The translations under genes and the position numbers were made by a program. Shown here in pieces: positions 56,890 to 64,000 of a stretch of 64,000 nucleotides of DNA. Source of the DNA: Nostoc sp. CHAB 5844 (GTDB lineage Bacteria; Cyanobacteriota; Cyanobacteriia; Cyanobacteriales; Nostocaceae); the NCBI RefSeq assembly GCF_020829595.1, contig NZ_JAIVFW010000004.1, positions 124,001 through 188,000 of the forward strand. Direction: 5' to 3'. The stretch's first letter is position 1, and each line of letters begins with the position of its first letter. The notes beneath the pieces are model-generated. The model was not told the origin of the DNA, ran no database searches, and worked only from the letters and a program-made list of their open reading frames with translations.

Positions 56890-57141
56890 AATGTTCGAGT
56901 TCCGAAGGAAAAATTTCAGCCTTTTTACTCGAATGTTGAGGTTCAAAGGGTGAACGTTGAGCCTTTGAGGGTAAAATTTCAGCCTTTTTACTCGAATGTT
57001 GAGGTTCAAAGGGTGAACATTCGAGTTCCGAAGGAAAAATTTCAGCCTTTTTGCTTGAATGTTGAGGTTCAAAGGGTGAACATTCGAGTTCTGAGGATGA
57101 AGTTTCAGCCTTTTTGCTTGAACGTTGAGGTTTAAAGGCTG
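56890..57141. repeat. 63-bp tandem repeat, four copies, with 21-bp sub-units
   Basis: TTTCAGCCTTTTT recurs at 56914, 56977, 57040 and 57103, exactly 63 bp apart. Each unit consists of three related 21-bp blocks, for example GTTGAGGTTCAAAGGGTGAA(C), GTTGAGCCTTTGAGGGTAAA(A) and TTTCAGCCTTTTTACTCGAA(T). Because 63 and 21 are multiples of three and seven, both strands stay open (61 codons each) with seven-residue periodicity. No ribosome-binding site was found, so I treat it as a repeat and not as a gene. Confidence 0.9.
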
Positions 57142-57155
57142 AAAAGTGAGTCTCT

Positions 57156-57182
57156 GATCCCCCCGCCTGCGGCGGGGGGATC
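57156..57182 (-). terminator. Strong GC hairpin downstream of cytochrome gene
   Basis: GATCCCCCCGCC, loop TGC, then GGCGGGGGGATC: 12-bp perfect stem. It lies 44 bp past the stop of the leftward cytochrome gene and separates it from the tandem repeat. Confidence 0.75.
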
Positions 57183-57225
57183 TGAATCTAGGATGACACG
57201 AACTTTATTTGAAAAGTATCTAGCT

Positions 57226-57768
57226 TCAATTAGAATTCTCCGATTCGGAAGCAAGGCGACGGTAATTATATTGTTCTGCGCTGGGATGACAGCTAACACA
57301 GCTACCAATTTGTACCGGACGCGGTAAATCGACTTTGGGATGCAAAGCTTTGAAAAAACGAGATTTGTTAACGCGATAGGGTATTTCTTCGTCTTGGAGG
57401 CGGGTGCGGGAGAAGGTAGAAAGATACCTCCATACAAGAATCCTGGGAGGATCAACTAACGGCTGGAGTTGCACACCGTAGTGTTGGGAGTCTTCCAAGA
57501 GATTTTTCCAGGTTTGGGTGGGTAATACGGCTGGCGGTAGGGCAATGTGACATTTAGAGCAATTTTCTATGTAAAGTTCTTGTCCTAGCTCGTACTGAGC
57601 CGGAATAACATCAACTGTGCCTACTTCTGCGGTAGGAGTAGCACTGTAAACGCTAGTTGCTGAAGTAAATAGCCAACCCATAACCAGACTCCAAGCCACA
57701 ATTACCAACACTAAACCGAAAGATTGGCGTTTGAGTTGGCGAGTTTTGCGCTTTACAAGATTTGACAT
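57226..57768 (-). CDS. Diheme c-type cytochrome
   Basis: 180 residues. A basic N terminus and hydrophobic segment 17-36 (FGLVLVIVAWSLVMGWLFTS) form a signal or anchor. Two haem-binding motifs, CSKCH (70-74) and CVSCH (157-161), are widely spaced, with conserved LYIENC before the first. Two covalent haems in the periplasm or lumen are expected. Between them is WRYLSTFSRTRLQDEEIPYR. It may be an electron carrier or the sensor-like part of a redox system; no partner gene lies nearby. Confidence 0.88.
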   Translation of the reverse strand: MSNLVKRKTRQLKRQSFGLVLVIVAWSLVMGWLFTSATSVYSATPTAEVGTVDVIPAQYELGQELYIENCSKCHIALPPAVLPTQTWKNLLEDSQHYGVQLQPLVDPPRILVWRYLSTFSRTRLQDEEIPYRVNKSRFFKALHPKVDLPRPVQIGSCVSCHPSAEQYNYRRLASESENSN

Positions 57769-57901
57769 TCCTCACATTCCCAGATACTTATATGTGGAGC
57801 TTATAGTTAATCATTCAGACTGATGCAGCATTGCTGATGTTGCGAGTTTTACGCCAATCAATTTTGGATTTTAAATTTTGGATTGAAACACTCAATATAC
57901 A

Positions 57902-57973
57902 AGGTTGGGTTGAGCATTACCGAAACCCAACATTAATCTTGGTGTTGGGTTTCCTTACGTCAACCCAACCTAC
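57902..57973. repeat. 72-bp palindromic GTAGGTTGGGTTGA repeat
   Basis: AGGTTGGGTTGAGCATTACC, GAAACCCAACA, GTGTTGGGTTTC, then GTCAACCCAACCTAC. Complete copy of the family found at 52462, 52757 and 41301. Confidence 0.85.
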
Positions 57974-58131
57974 TTTTTTTGGCATCATTTTAGTCTAGAC
58001 AGTCCACTACAATTCATAGCTGTCATCCAAAAACCCCAGCAATTAACCGGAGTATACTAAAAGAAGTGTGAAACATCTATATTTAATCTTTCATACTTCA
58101 TACTTCATACTTCATCCTTAAATTACTGCCT

Positions 58132-58569
58132 GTGGAACTATCGTGTAAATCAGAGTACGCAATTCTAGCCTTACTAGAAATGGCAACTCATTATGAAAAT
58201 GGTGAACCGATGCAAATTCGGCAAATCGCTGCTCAACAAAACATACCCGATCGCTATTTAGAACAACTACTGGCAACTTTAAGACGCGGAGGGATCATCA
58301 AAAGTCAACGCGGCTCTAAAGGTGGCTATTTATTGTCTAGAGAACCGTGGAAAATTACGATATATGAAGTTTTAGAATGTTTGGAAGGCTTAGATGTGAA
58401 GGTGAGCGAAGAAACGTCCAGTATTAAAAGTACAGATAGTGCTGTTATAGATGAAATCTGGCAAGAAGCATGTCTTGCCGCAAATTCTGTTTTGCAAAAC
58501 TACACACTTCAGGATCTTTGTGAAAAAAGAGATTCCCGCAAGCAGTTAGACATCATGTATTACATTTAG
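58132..58569 (+). CDS. Rrf2 family transcriptional regulator (CymR-like)
   Basis: 145 residues from GTG 58132. Winged helix-turn-helix: SEYAILALLEMATHYENGEP near 7-26, MQIRQIAAQQNIPDRYLEQL near 27-46, and the wing RRGGIIKSQRGSKGGYLLSR near 51-70. There is no three-Cys cluster for an Fe-S centre, and the protein ends in MYYI. In Bacillus CymR, an Rrf2 protein ending in Tyr-Ile, binds CysK to sense cysteine. This gene precedes cysK on the same strand, so a CymR-like role is a reasoned inference. The spacer to cysK (235 bp) carries heptamer repeats. Confidence 0.85.
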   Translation: MELSCKSEYAILALLEMATHYENGEPMQIRQIAAQQNIPDRYLEQLLATLRRGGIIKSQRGSKGGYLLSREPWKITIYEVLECLEGLDVKVSEETSSIKSTDSAVIDEIWQEACLAANSVLQNYTLQDLCEKRDSRKQLDIMYYI

Positions 58570-58733
58570 TCAAGAGTCAATAGTCATTTGTCATTAGTTA
58601 TTTTCGCCTGCTACTGTGCTTCTTCTTTTTTACTATTAACTATGGACTCTTGACTACTGACTCATATAGCTTTAGTCAGAGAGGTTAGGACATCTTGAAA
58701 TCGTGAATACTAGGAATAATAATACTTTTACCT

Positions 58734-58790
58734 CCTGCCTTCTGCCTCCTGCCCTCTGCCTCCTGCCCTCTGCCTCCTGCCTCCTGCTAT
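58734..58790. repeat. TGCCTCC/TGCCCTC heptamer tandem repeat
   Basis: About eight consecutive heptamers (CCTCCTG, CCTTCTG, CCCTCTG variants) between the Rrf2 gene and cysK, ending 14 bp before the cysK start. They leave little room for a promoter. Similar runs are at 20404-20468 and 51458-51482. Confidence 0.85.
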
Positions 58791-58804
58791 AACAAAGGAA
58801 TATT

Positions 58805-59767
58805 ATGCGAATTGCTCGTAACATAACAGAACTTATTGGTCGTACACCCTTAGTACAGTTGAATCGCATTCCCCAAGCGCAGGGATGTCTAGCACAAATA
58901 TTAGTTAAGTTGGAAAGTCTGAACCCATCGGCATCAGTTAAAGACCGAATTGGGATTAGCATGATTAATGCAGCAGAAACGGAAGGATTAATTTCTCCGG
59001 GAAAGACAGTATTAGTAGAACCAACATCAGGTAATACGGGAATTGCCCTGGCAATGATAGCGGCAGCTAAGGGTTATCGATTAATTTTGACAATGCCGGA
59101 TACCATGAGTGGGGAACGTCGGGCAATGTTACGGGCTTACGGGGCAGAATTAGAACTCACGCCAGGAATTGAAGGTATGGGTGGGGCAATTAAACGCGCC
59201 CAGGAGATAGTTAATACTACACCACACTCATATATGTTGCAGCAATTTCGCAATTCAGCGAATGCCAAAATACACCGAGAAACTACAGCAGAGGAAATCT
59301 GGGAAGATACCGATGGTCAGGTAGATATGATTGTTGCAGGTGTGGGTACAGGTGGTACGATTACTGGTGTAGCTGAAGTTCTCAAAGCACGTAAACCAAG
59401 TTTTCAGGCGATCGCAGTCGAACCAGCTAATAGCCCAGTGTTATCTGGGGGAAAACCAGGCGCACACAAAATCCAAGGAATTGGTGCGGGGTTTATTCCA
59501 CAAGTGCTGAAGATGAAATTCATTGATGAAGTAATTGCTGTCAGTGATGAAGATGCGATCAACTATGGAAGACGGTTAGCCAGAGAAGAAGGACTATTAT
59601 CTGGAATTTCCAGCGGTGCGGCTTTATGTGCTGCTATTCGTATTGCCCAACGCCCAGAAAACGAAGGACGCTTAATTGTGGTAATTCAGCCCAGTTTTGG
59701 CGAAAGGTATTTGAGTACACCATTGTTCCAAGACTTGGAGGCAAAGATACCCACCAGCGTCAGCTAA
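58805..59767 (+). CDS. cysK: Cysteine synthase (O-acetylserine sulfhydrylase)
   Basis: 320-residue PLP enzyme making cysteine from O-acetylserine and sulfide. [20 protein letters not shown] near 13-32, [15 protein letters not shown] with the PLP Lys near 46, [20 protein letters not shown] near 73-92, [20 protein letters not shown] near 178-197 and [11 protein letters not shown] near 268-278 are canonical. Cytosolic. It follows the Rrf2-type regulator and precedes a J-domain gene by 15 bp on the same strand. Confidence 0.96.
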   Translation: MRIARNITELIGRTPLVQLNRIPQAQGCLAQILVKLESLNPSASVKDRIGISMINAAETEGLISPGKTVLVEPTSGNTGIALAMIAAAKGYRLILTMPDTMSGERRAMLRAYGAELELTPGIEGMGGAIKRAQEIVNTTPHSYMLQQFRNSANAKIHRETTAEEIWEDTDGQVDMIVAGVGTGGTITGVAEVLKARKPSFQAIAVEPANSPVLSGGKPGAHKIQGIGAGFIPQVLKMKFIDEVIAVSDEDAINYGRRLAREEGLLSGISSGAALCAAIRIAQRPENEGRLIVVIQPSFGERYLSTPLFQDLEAKIPTSVS

Positions 59768-59782
59768 CAATCAATTAGACTA

Positions 59783-60475
59783 ATGGTTGACTCCAAGCAC
59801 ACTGATAACCACTACGAAACTCTGAAAATTCATCGTGATGCTAGCCAAGCGGAAATTAAACAAGCTTATCGCCGCTTGGTAAAATTATTTCATCCTGACA
59901 GCAATCACCAAACAGCAGATAAAGATGAAATTATCCGCATTAACGCTGCTTATGAAGTCTTAGGTGACAGTCAAAGTCGCCTTGACTATGACCAAAAATT
60001 GTACGATGAGTCTCAAAATCGCCAACAACGCGCAGCATCCGCACAAAAACATTATCAAGCCACGCGACAATCAGGTAAAAATGCTGATGAACAAGTCGAA
60101 GAATGGCTACGCTTAATTTATCAACCAGTTGATCGCATGCTTGGTGAAATTCTTGATTCTCTAGAAGAGCAAATTGAGCAATTAGCAGCTGATCCTTTTG
60201 ACGATCAATTATTAGAAGAATTTCAGGAATATTTAGATGGTTGTCGAGACGAAATTAAACAAGCACAAGTTATCTTTCGTTCTTTGCCAAATCCACCTAG
60301 TTTAGCCAGAACAGCGGCTCATCTCTACTACAGCCTCAATCAAGTAGCAGATGGCATAGAAGAATTGGCATATTTTCCACTTAGCTATGACGATCGCTAT
60401 CTGCACACAGGACAAGAAATGTTTCGCATAGCTACAAGATTATATTACGAAGCACAAGATTCAGTTAATCGGTAA
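59783..60475 (+). CDS. J domain-containing co-chaperone-like protein
   Basis: 230 residues. N-terminal J domain (HYETLKIHRDASQAEIKQAY near 9-28; HPD at 37-39; GDSQSRLDYDQKLYD), which stimulates Hsp70 ATPases. The rest is an acidic helical domain (about 100-230, DEQVEEWLRLIYQPVDRMLG, LEEQIEQLAADPFDDQLLEE) unlike the Gly/Phe and zinc regions of DnaJ, so it is a type III J protein with its own client domain. 15 bp after cysK, probably co-transcribed. Confidence 0.9.
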   Translation: MVDSKHTDNHYETLKIHRDASQAEIKQAYRRLVKLFHPDSNHQTADKDEIIRINAAYEVLGDSQSRLDYDQKLYDESQNRQQRAASAQKHYQATRQSGKNADEQVEEWLRLIYQPVDRMLGEILDSLEEQIEQLAADPFDDQLLEEFQEYLDGCRDEIKQAQVIFRSLPNPPSLARTAAHLYYSLNQVADGIEELAYFPLSYDDRYLHTGQEMFRIATRLYYEAQDSVNR

Positions 60476-60528
60476 AACAATCAGTTAATATCTCAAATAT
60501 TGGATATTTATAGCTAAAGGAGAAAACT

Positions 60529-61206
60529 ATGAACACTGCGATCGCTTCTAACACAACTTTAGCTGAACCTACAAATATAACCATACTTCACGGCATTCAA
60601 TGGGATACCTATCAAAAATTGGTGCGAGATTTGGAATCACAACCAGGAACCAAACTGACTTATGATAATGGCACGTTGGAGATTATGATGCCGCTACCAC
60701 CGCACGAACGTTATAAAAGATTATTGGGACGTTTTGTTGAAGTAACAACAGAAGAATTAGGAATTGAAATTTGTAGTTTAGGTTCTACAACTTGGACGCG
60801 AGAAGATTTACGCAAGGGTTTAGAAGCAGATGAATGTTATTACATTCAAAATGAATTAGCGGTGCGCGGTAAAGATGTCATAGATTTAACAATTGATCCG
60901 CCCCCAGATTTAGCGATTGAGGTTGACAATACCAGCAGTTCTATGAATCGGATGGGGATTTATGCAGCGTTGAGAGTACCAGAAATATGGCGTTTTGATC
61001 GAGAGACTTTGACAATTTGCAGTTTGGTTGATGATGAGTATCAACTCTGTGAAATGTCGTTAGCTTTGCCAATGTTTGATGCTGCTGTGCTGATGAAGTT
61101 TTTGGAGTTAAGTTTAACGATGGGGGAAACAAGTTTAATTCGTCATGTGCGGCAATGGGTAAGAGAACAGTTAGCAAAATCATCAACAGTATTGGAAGAA
61201 AGTTAA
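60529..61206 (+). CDS. Uma2 family protein (PD-(D/E)XK nuclease fold)
   Basis: 225 residues of the subtype starting ITILHGIQWDTYQKLVRDLE. EIMMPLPPHERYKRLL near 56-71, then the core DPPPDLAIEVDNTSSSMNRM near 122-141 and PEIWRFDRETLTIC. The usual Lys after the Glu strand is not obvious, so the nuclease site may be altered. AAAGGAG lies before ATG 60529. Last gene in a same-strand run after cysK and the J-domain gene. Confidence 0.83.
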   Translation: MNTAIASNTTLAEPTNITILHGIQWDTYQKLVRDLESQPGTKLTYDNGTLEIMMPLPPHERYKRLLGRFVEVTTEELGIEICSLGSTTWTREDLRKGLEADECYYIQNELAVRGKDVIDLTIDPPPDLAIEVDNTSSSMNRMGIYAALRVPEIWRFDRETLTICSLVDDEYQLCEMSLALPMFDAAVLMKFLELSLTMGETSLIRHVRQWVREQLAKSSTVLEES

Positions 61207-61236
61207 TTAGCCTTAAAACTGAGAATTTGTTCAACA

Positions 61237-61605
61237 TTACAAAATCTCATCAACCAGAACCTTACCACCATCATAGAAATCTATACTGAGATGGCTATCT
61301 TCAAGCAGCGCAGTTCCAATGAGAGGACGACTACCCATTGCCAGCACAGCAACATCACGCTCTATACCATTCCAAAGAATAGTTACTAAATGAACGTTAA
61401 CATCAACATTGGAATTATTAGCAAGATTAGCATCGATTCGAGCTAGGTAAGGCAACCCAAGCTCAGTAATTACTGCGGATGGTAGAGTCAAATAACCTTC
61501 AAAGCCTGTATCAACAACACATTCAATTTCTATATTTGAACTTAGAGAAAGGCAAAGAATTACATTAATCCGAGCTTGTAGCCCAACAACACTTCCATGT
61601 ATCAC
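61237..61605 (-). CDS. Clan AA (retropepsin-like) aspartic protease
   Basis: About 123 residues if GTG 61605 is used; the open frame extends to 61743 through repeat-derived codons. GLQARINVILCLSLSSNIEI is followed by the active-site motif ECVVDTGFEGYLTLP (VDTG near 32-35), then LGLPYLARIDANLANNS and GSRPLIGTALLEDSHLSIDF, the second half of a single-domain retropepsin fold that works as a dimer. Its partner gene lies upstream at 61778-62059. The pairing recurs in cyanobacteria in my recollection; function unknown. Confidence 0.8.
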   Translation of the reverse strand: MIHGSVVGLQARINVILCLSLSSNIEIECVVDTGFEGYLTLPSAVITELGLPYLARIDANLANNSNVDVNVHLVTILWNGIERDVAVLAMGSRPLIGTALLEDSHLSIDFYDGGKVLVDEIL

Positions 61606-61777
61606 AATGCCGTCCTGATCAATGTAAGCTTTTGTGCTTACAAGTTGCACAATTGAAATTTTGTGGAAAAACTTCAAACCCTCTCCCCTGCTCCTCTGCT
61701 CCCCTGCCACGCCAGTCGCGCGGCTGTCGGGAAACCCGCCCAACGCGCTGGCTCCCCTTGCAATCTCAACAAGCGAA

Positions 61778-62059
61778 CTAAGTGATTATTAGCTTACCAC
61801 CAACTGCATAGACTGCGTTATAACCAATCCGTCCTGCCCAAATTGGCGCATCAGCTTGTTTAGCTTGTAATTTGCGACTCGTAATGATTAAATCATCATC
61901 AATTTCATATTCACCTGTTTCTACATTAATTGAGATAATCTTGCCAATATTCTGTTCTGTCTCCACTTGCGAACGGATACTCTTTTCATAGAGTTCTCTA
62001 CCACGTTGGGTAATTTCTTCACCACTTAGTTTAGGGTAAGGCATAAAAATAATGTCCAA
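61778..62059 (-). CDS. Small partner of the aspartic protease, unknown function
   Basis: 93 residues; ATG 62059, or ATG 62044 five codons on. GEEITQRGRELYEKSIRSQV near 13-32, IGKIISINVETGEYEIDDDL near 38-57, then RIGYNAVYAVGGKLI. A small mixed alpha/beta protein typically encoded next to clan AA proteases in cyanobacteria. It may be the protease substrate or an antitoxin-like partner; that is a guess from gene pairing. Gap to the protease GTG about 170 bp, filled by small repeats. Confidence 0.72.
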   Translation of the reverse strand: MDIIFMPYPKLSGEEITQRGRELYEKSIRSQVETEQNIGKIISINVETGEYEIDDDLIITSRKLQAKQADAPIWAGRIGYNAVYAVGGKLIIT

Positions 62060-62412
62060 GTTTAGATTTATAAAGCTTCTGCCATCATTTTAAGACAGAA
62101 GCGATAGGCAAAAGTTTAATTCAGGAGACTGCATTCTTTACTTTCGGCTGTGGCAGAAAATATGCGATCGCAAAATCTCTTAAACCTTGTGTGGCAATAG
62201 CTTCAGCACCAATAACCAATGCACTACAGAAATTCATTACGGTTTTGAGCTTCGTTATTTTCTGGAAAACCAATCATATTGGAAATTCCCAGTCTGATAT
62301 TCATTTATTTAATGAACATGAATATTATTCTCTTCACCACAGACAAAGAAATTAGTTTATCCTGGAAACAGTGAAAGATTAAGAAAATTTAAATTTTTCT
62401 CCCAGTGTACTC
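62060..62412. other. Intergenic region with coding-like fragments
   Basis: 353 bp. On the minus strand two fragments in different frames look protein-like: MNIRLGISNMIGFPENNEAQ from 62304, and MNFCSALVIGAEAIATQGLR to a stop at 62121. They could be one gene split by a frameshift; family not recognised. The rightward promoter of the tandem PTPS gene must also lie here. Confidence 0.35.
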
Positions 62413-63285
62413 ATGCAATGTATTGTAAATCGCCGCGCTCAATTCTCGGCTAGTCATCGCTATTGGCTACCCGAACTGAGTGAAGCTGAGAATTTTGAAA
62501 AATTTGGTGCTGGCTCAAAATTTCCCGGACATGGACACAACTATGTCTTATTTATTTCCCTGGCTGGGGAATTAGATGAGTATGGCATGGTGCTGAATTT
62601 GTCTGATGTCAAACAGGTAATCAAACGCGAAGTTACAAGCCTTCTGGATTTTTCTTATCTCAATGATGTCTGGGCAGAATTTCAAGAAACTCTCCCCACA
62701 ACTGAAAATATTGCACGGGTTATCTGGCGGCGGTTAGCACCCCACTTGCCTGTAGTCCGCGTACAGTTATTTGAACATCCTGAACTTTGGGCAGATTATA
62801 TGGGAAACTCAATGGAAGCTTACCTCTCTATCAGCACTCACTTCAGCGCCGCTCATCGGCTGGCACATCCTGATCTCAGCTTAGAAGATAATACTGAGAT
62901 TTATGGTAAGTGTGCGCGGACTAATGGACATGGACACAACTATCATTTAGAAGTGACTGTGAAAGGAGAAATTGATCAGCGCACCGGGATGATTGTGGAT
63001 TTAGGTGCGTTGCATCAAGTGATAGAAGATTATGTGGTAGAACCATTCGATCACACCTTTTTGAACAAAGATGTGCATTATTTTGCTGAGGTTGTACCGA
63101 CTGCTGAGAATATCGCACTATATATTAGTAATTTACTGCGATCGCCCATCAAAGATTTAGGAGCCAAGCTTTACAAAGTCAAACTCATCGAAAGTCCGAA
63201 TAACTCTTGTGAAATCTACTGTACAGACACAGAATCAAATACTGTCAGTGCAGTAGATAGCCAACCAGTCTTAGTACGGTTGTAA
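62413..63285 (+). CDS. Tandem 6-pyruvoyl-tetrahydropterin synthase family protein
   Basis: 290 residues, two 6-PTPS/QueD folds in one chain. Half 1 (1-132): zinc His15, His40 and His42 are kept, but Gly34 stands where the catalytic Cys should be and Phe80 where the triad His should be, so it is probably not catalytic. Half 2 (133-290): His148, Cys167 in KCARTNGHGHNY, His173, His175, and Asp213-His214 are all present. The C-x3-NGHGHNY motif is of the 6-PTPS (biopterin pathway) type; QueD usually has CxxxHGH. Normal members are 120-140 residues. It makes a tetrahydropterin intermediate for queuosine or biopterin-like cofactors. ATG 62413. Confidence 0.88.
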   Translation: MQCIVNRRAQFSASHRYWLPELSEAENFEKFGAGSKFPGHGHNYVLFISLAGELDEYGMVLNLSDVKQVIKREVTSLLDFSYLNDVWAEFQETLPTTENIARVIWRRLAPHLPVVRVQLFEHPELWADYMGNSMEAYLSISTHFSAAHRLAHPDLSLEDNTEIYGKCARTNGHGHNYHLEVTVKGEIDQRTGMIVDLGALHQVIEDYVVEPFDHTFLNKDVHYFAEVVPTAENIALYISNLLRSPIKDLGAKLYKVKLIESPNNSCEIYCTDTESNTVSAVDSQPVLVRL

Positions 63286-63291
63286 TTTTTG

Positions 63292-63317
63292 TAGAGACGC
63301 GAAATTTCGCGTCTCTA
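63292..63317 (+). terminator. GTAGAGACG-family hairpin after PTPS gene
   Basis: TAGAGACGCGAAA and its exact complement: 13-bp perfect stem with no loop bases, 6 bp after the stop codon. Fourth member of the hairpin family at 39515, 44097 and 53048. Confidence 0.75.
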
Positions 63318-63325
63318 TTCTATCT

Positions 63326-63478
63326 TTAATCTGGAAAAACAGAAATTTCATCTTTTTCAGTATTAGTAATTTGATTGTTTTCAATCCTGTAATTAACGTT
63401 ACCAAAGCCATAATTACTAATACTAATTCCATGCCCATCAATTTGAGAAATTACGTTAGCTGTGACAAAATGCTCATG
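63326..63478 (-). pseudogene. C-terminal remnant of a parallel beta-helix protein
   Basis: Minus-strand frame without a start codon: ANVISQIDGHGISISNYGFG, NVNYRIENNQITNTEKDEIS, VFPD then TAA. The N-x-I / G-I-S-I pattern is typical of right-handed beta-helix repeat proteins (pectate-lyase-like or adhesin-like). A TGA and repeat-like DNA lie directly upstream, so the rest of the gene is gone. Confidence 0.65.
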
Positions 63479-63631
63479 TCAGTGGTGGTTCACGTTCGAT
63501 GGCGCGGTTTCAACACACTGCCAATTTGTTAACGGTGGTGCAGACTTGAGGCAGCGCGTTGGGCGGCTCTGCCGACTTGAAGCGACTGCCTTGCCTTTGC
63601 GTGAGATTAAAAAAAACTTACAAAAACCAAC

Positions 63632-64000
<369 letters not shown>

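Noticed and set aside
56890-57141. Possible CRISPR array or repeat-protein gene in the 63-bp repeats
   Set aside because: Repeats are directly adjacent with no unique spacers, no cas genes are in the window, and neither strand has a ribosome-binding site.

Overview
The window is chromosomal DNA from a filamentous, probably heterocyst-forming cyanobacterium (Nostocales; Nostoc, Calothrix or Tolypothrix-like). The evidence is the very frequent HIP1 octamer GCGATCGC, heptameric intergenic repeats (TGCCTCC, AATGACC and similar), many Uma2, DUF433, DUF29, DUF1815 and DUF2808 genes, a split pntA, and the order rpmH-rnpA-PH protein-yidC-jag-yceD. I see no phage or plasmid functions, and the only transposase is dead.

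Layout. 0.5-10 kb: M20 amidohydrolase, bioD, a membrane Ser/Thr kinase, prs, two Uma2 genes, a GUN4-domain gene and typA. 10-16 kb: an accessory stretch of AAA ATPase, DUF4258/YgiT pair, DUF433/DUF5615 pair, DUF29, a stop-interrupted gene, a second kinase and Uma2, rich in repeats. 16.8-20 kb: pntA1-pntA2-pntB. 20.5-24.8 kb: DUF2808 protein, then rpmH through yceD. 25-28 kb: Uma2, a gene-poor kilobase, DUF1815 and a decayed IS630-type element. 28.3-32.7 kb: a 1480-residue nitric oxide synthase. 33-42 kb: PhzF, aminopeptidase P, DUF433 with a toxin stump, response regulator, ffh-rpsP-khpA, rpsU, phoH, ChuX/HutX-like protein and a DUF6816-like protein. 42-50 kb: ABC exporter, tRNA-Tyr, tRNA-Thr, msrA, histidine kinase, DUF2808, Uma2 and a debranching enzyme. 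50.8-57.8 kb: Lgt-like paralogue, a RelE-type pseudogene broken by palindromic repeats, secA, a 63-bp tandem repeat and a diheme cytochrome c. 58-64 kb: Rrf2 regulator-cysK, J-domain protein, Uma2, an aspartic-protease pair, a tandem 6-PTPS protein, a beta-helix remnant and the 3' part of hemB.

The outstanding gene is the nitric oxide synthase. It joins an uncharacterised N-terminal domain, two globin-like modules (the first apparently without its haem-ligating His), a complete NOS oxygenase and a complete FMN/FAD/NADPH reductase, with an acidic linker where animal enzymes bind calmodulin. About 30 kb away is a tandem 6-pyruvoyl-tetrahydropterin synthase whose first half has lost its catalytic residues and whose second half has the motif of pterin-cofactor enzymes; it is a candidate source of the NOS cofactor. 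Other points of interest are an Rrf2 regulator ending in Tyr-Ile directly upstream of cysK (CymR-like logic), several toxin-antitoxin-like pairs caught in decay, and small repeats that interrupt or supply coding sequence.

All family calls come from reading the translations and recognising motifs; no database search was run.
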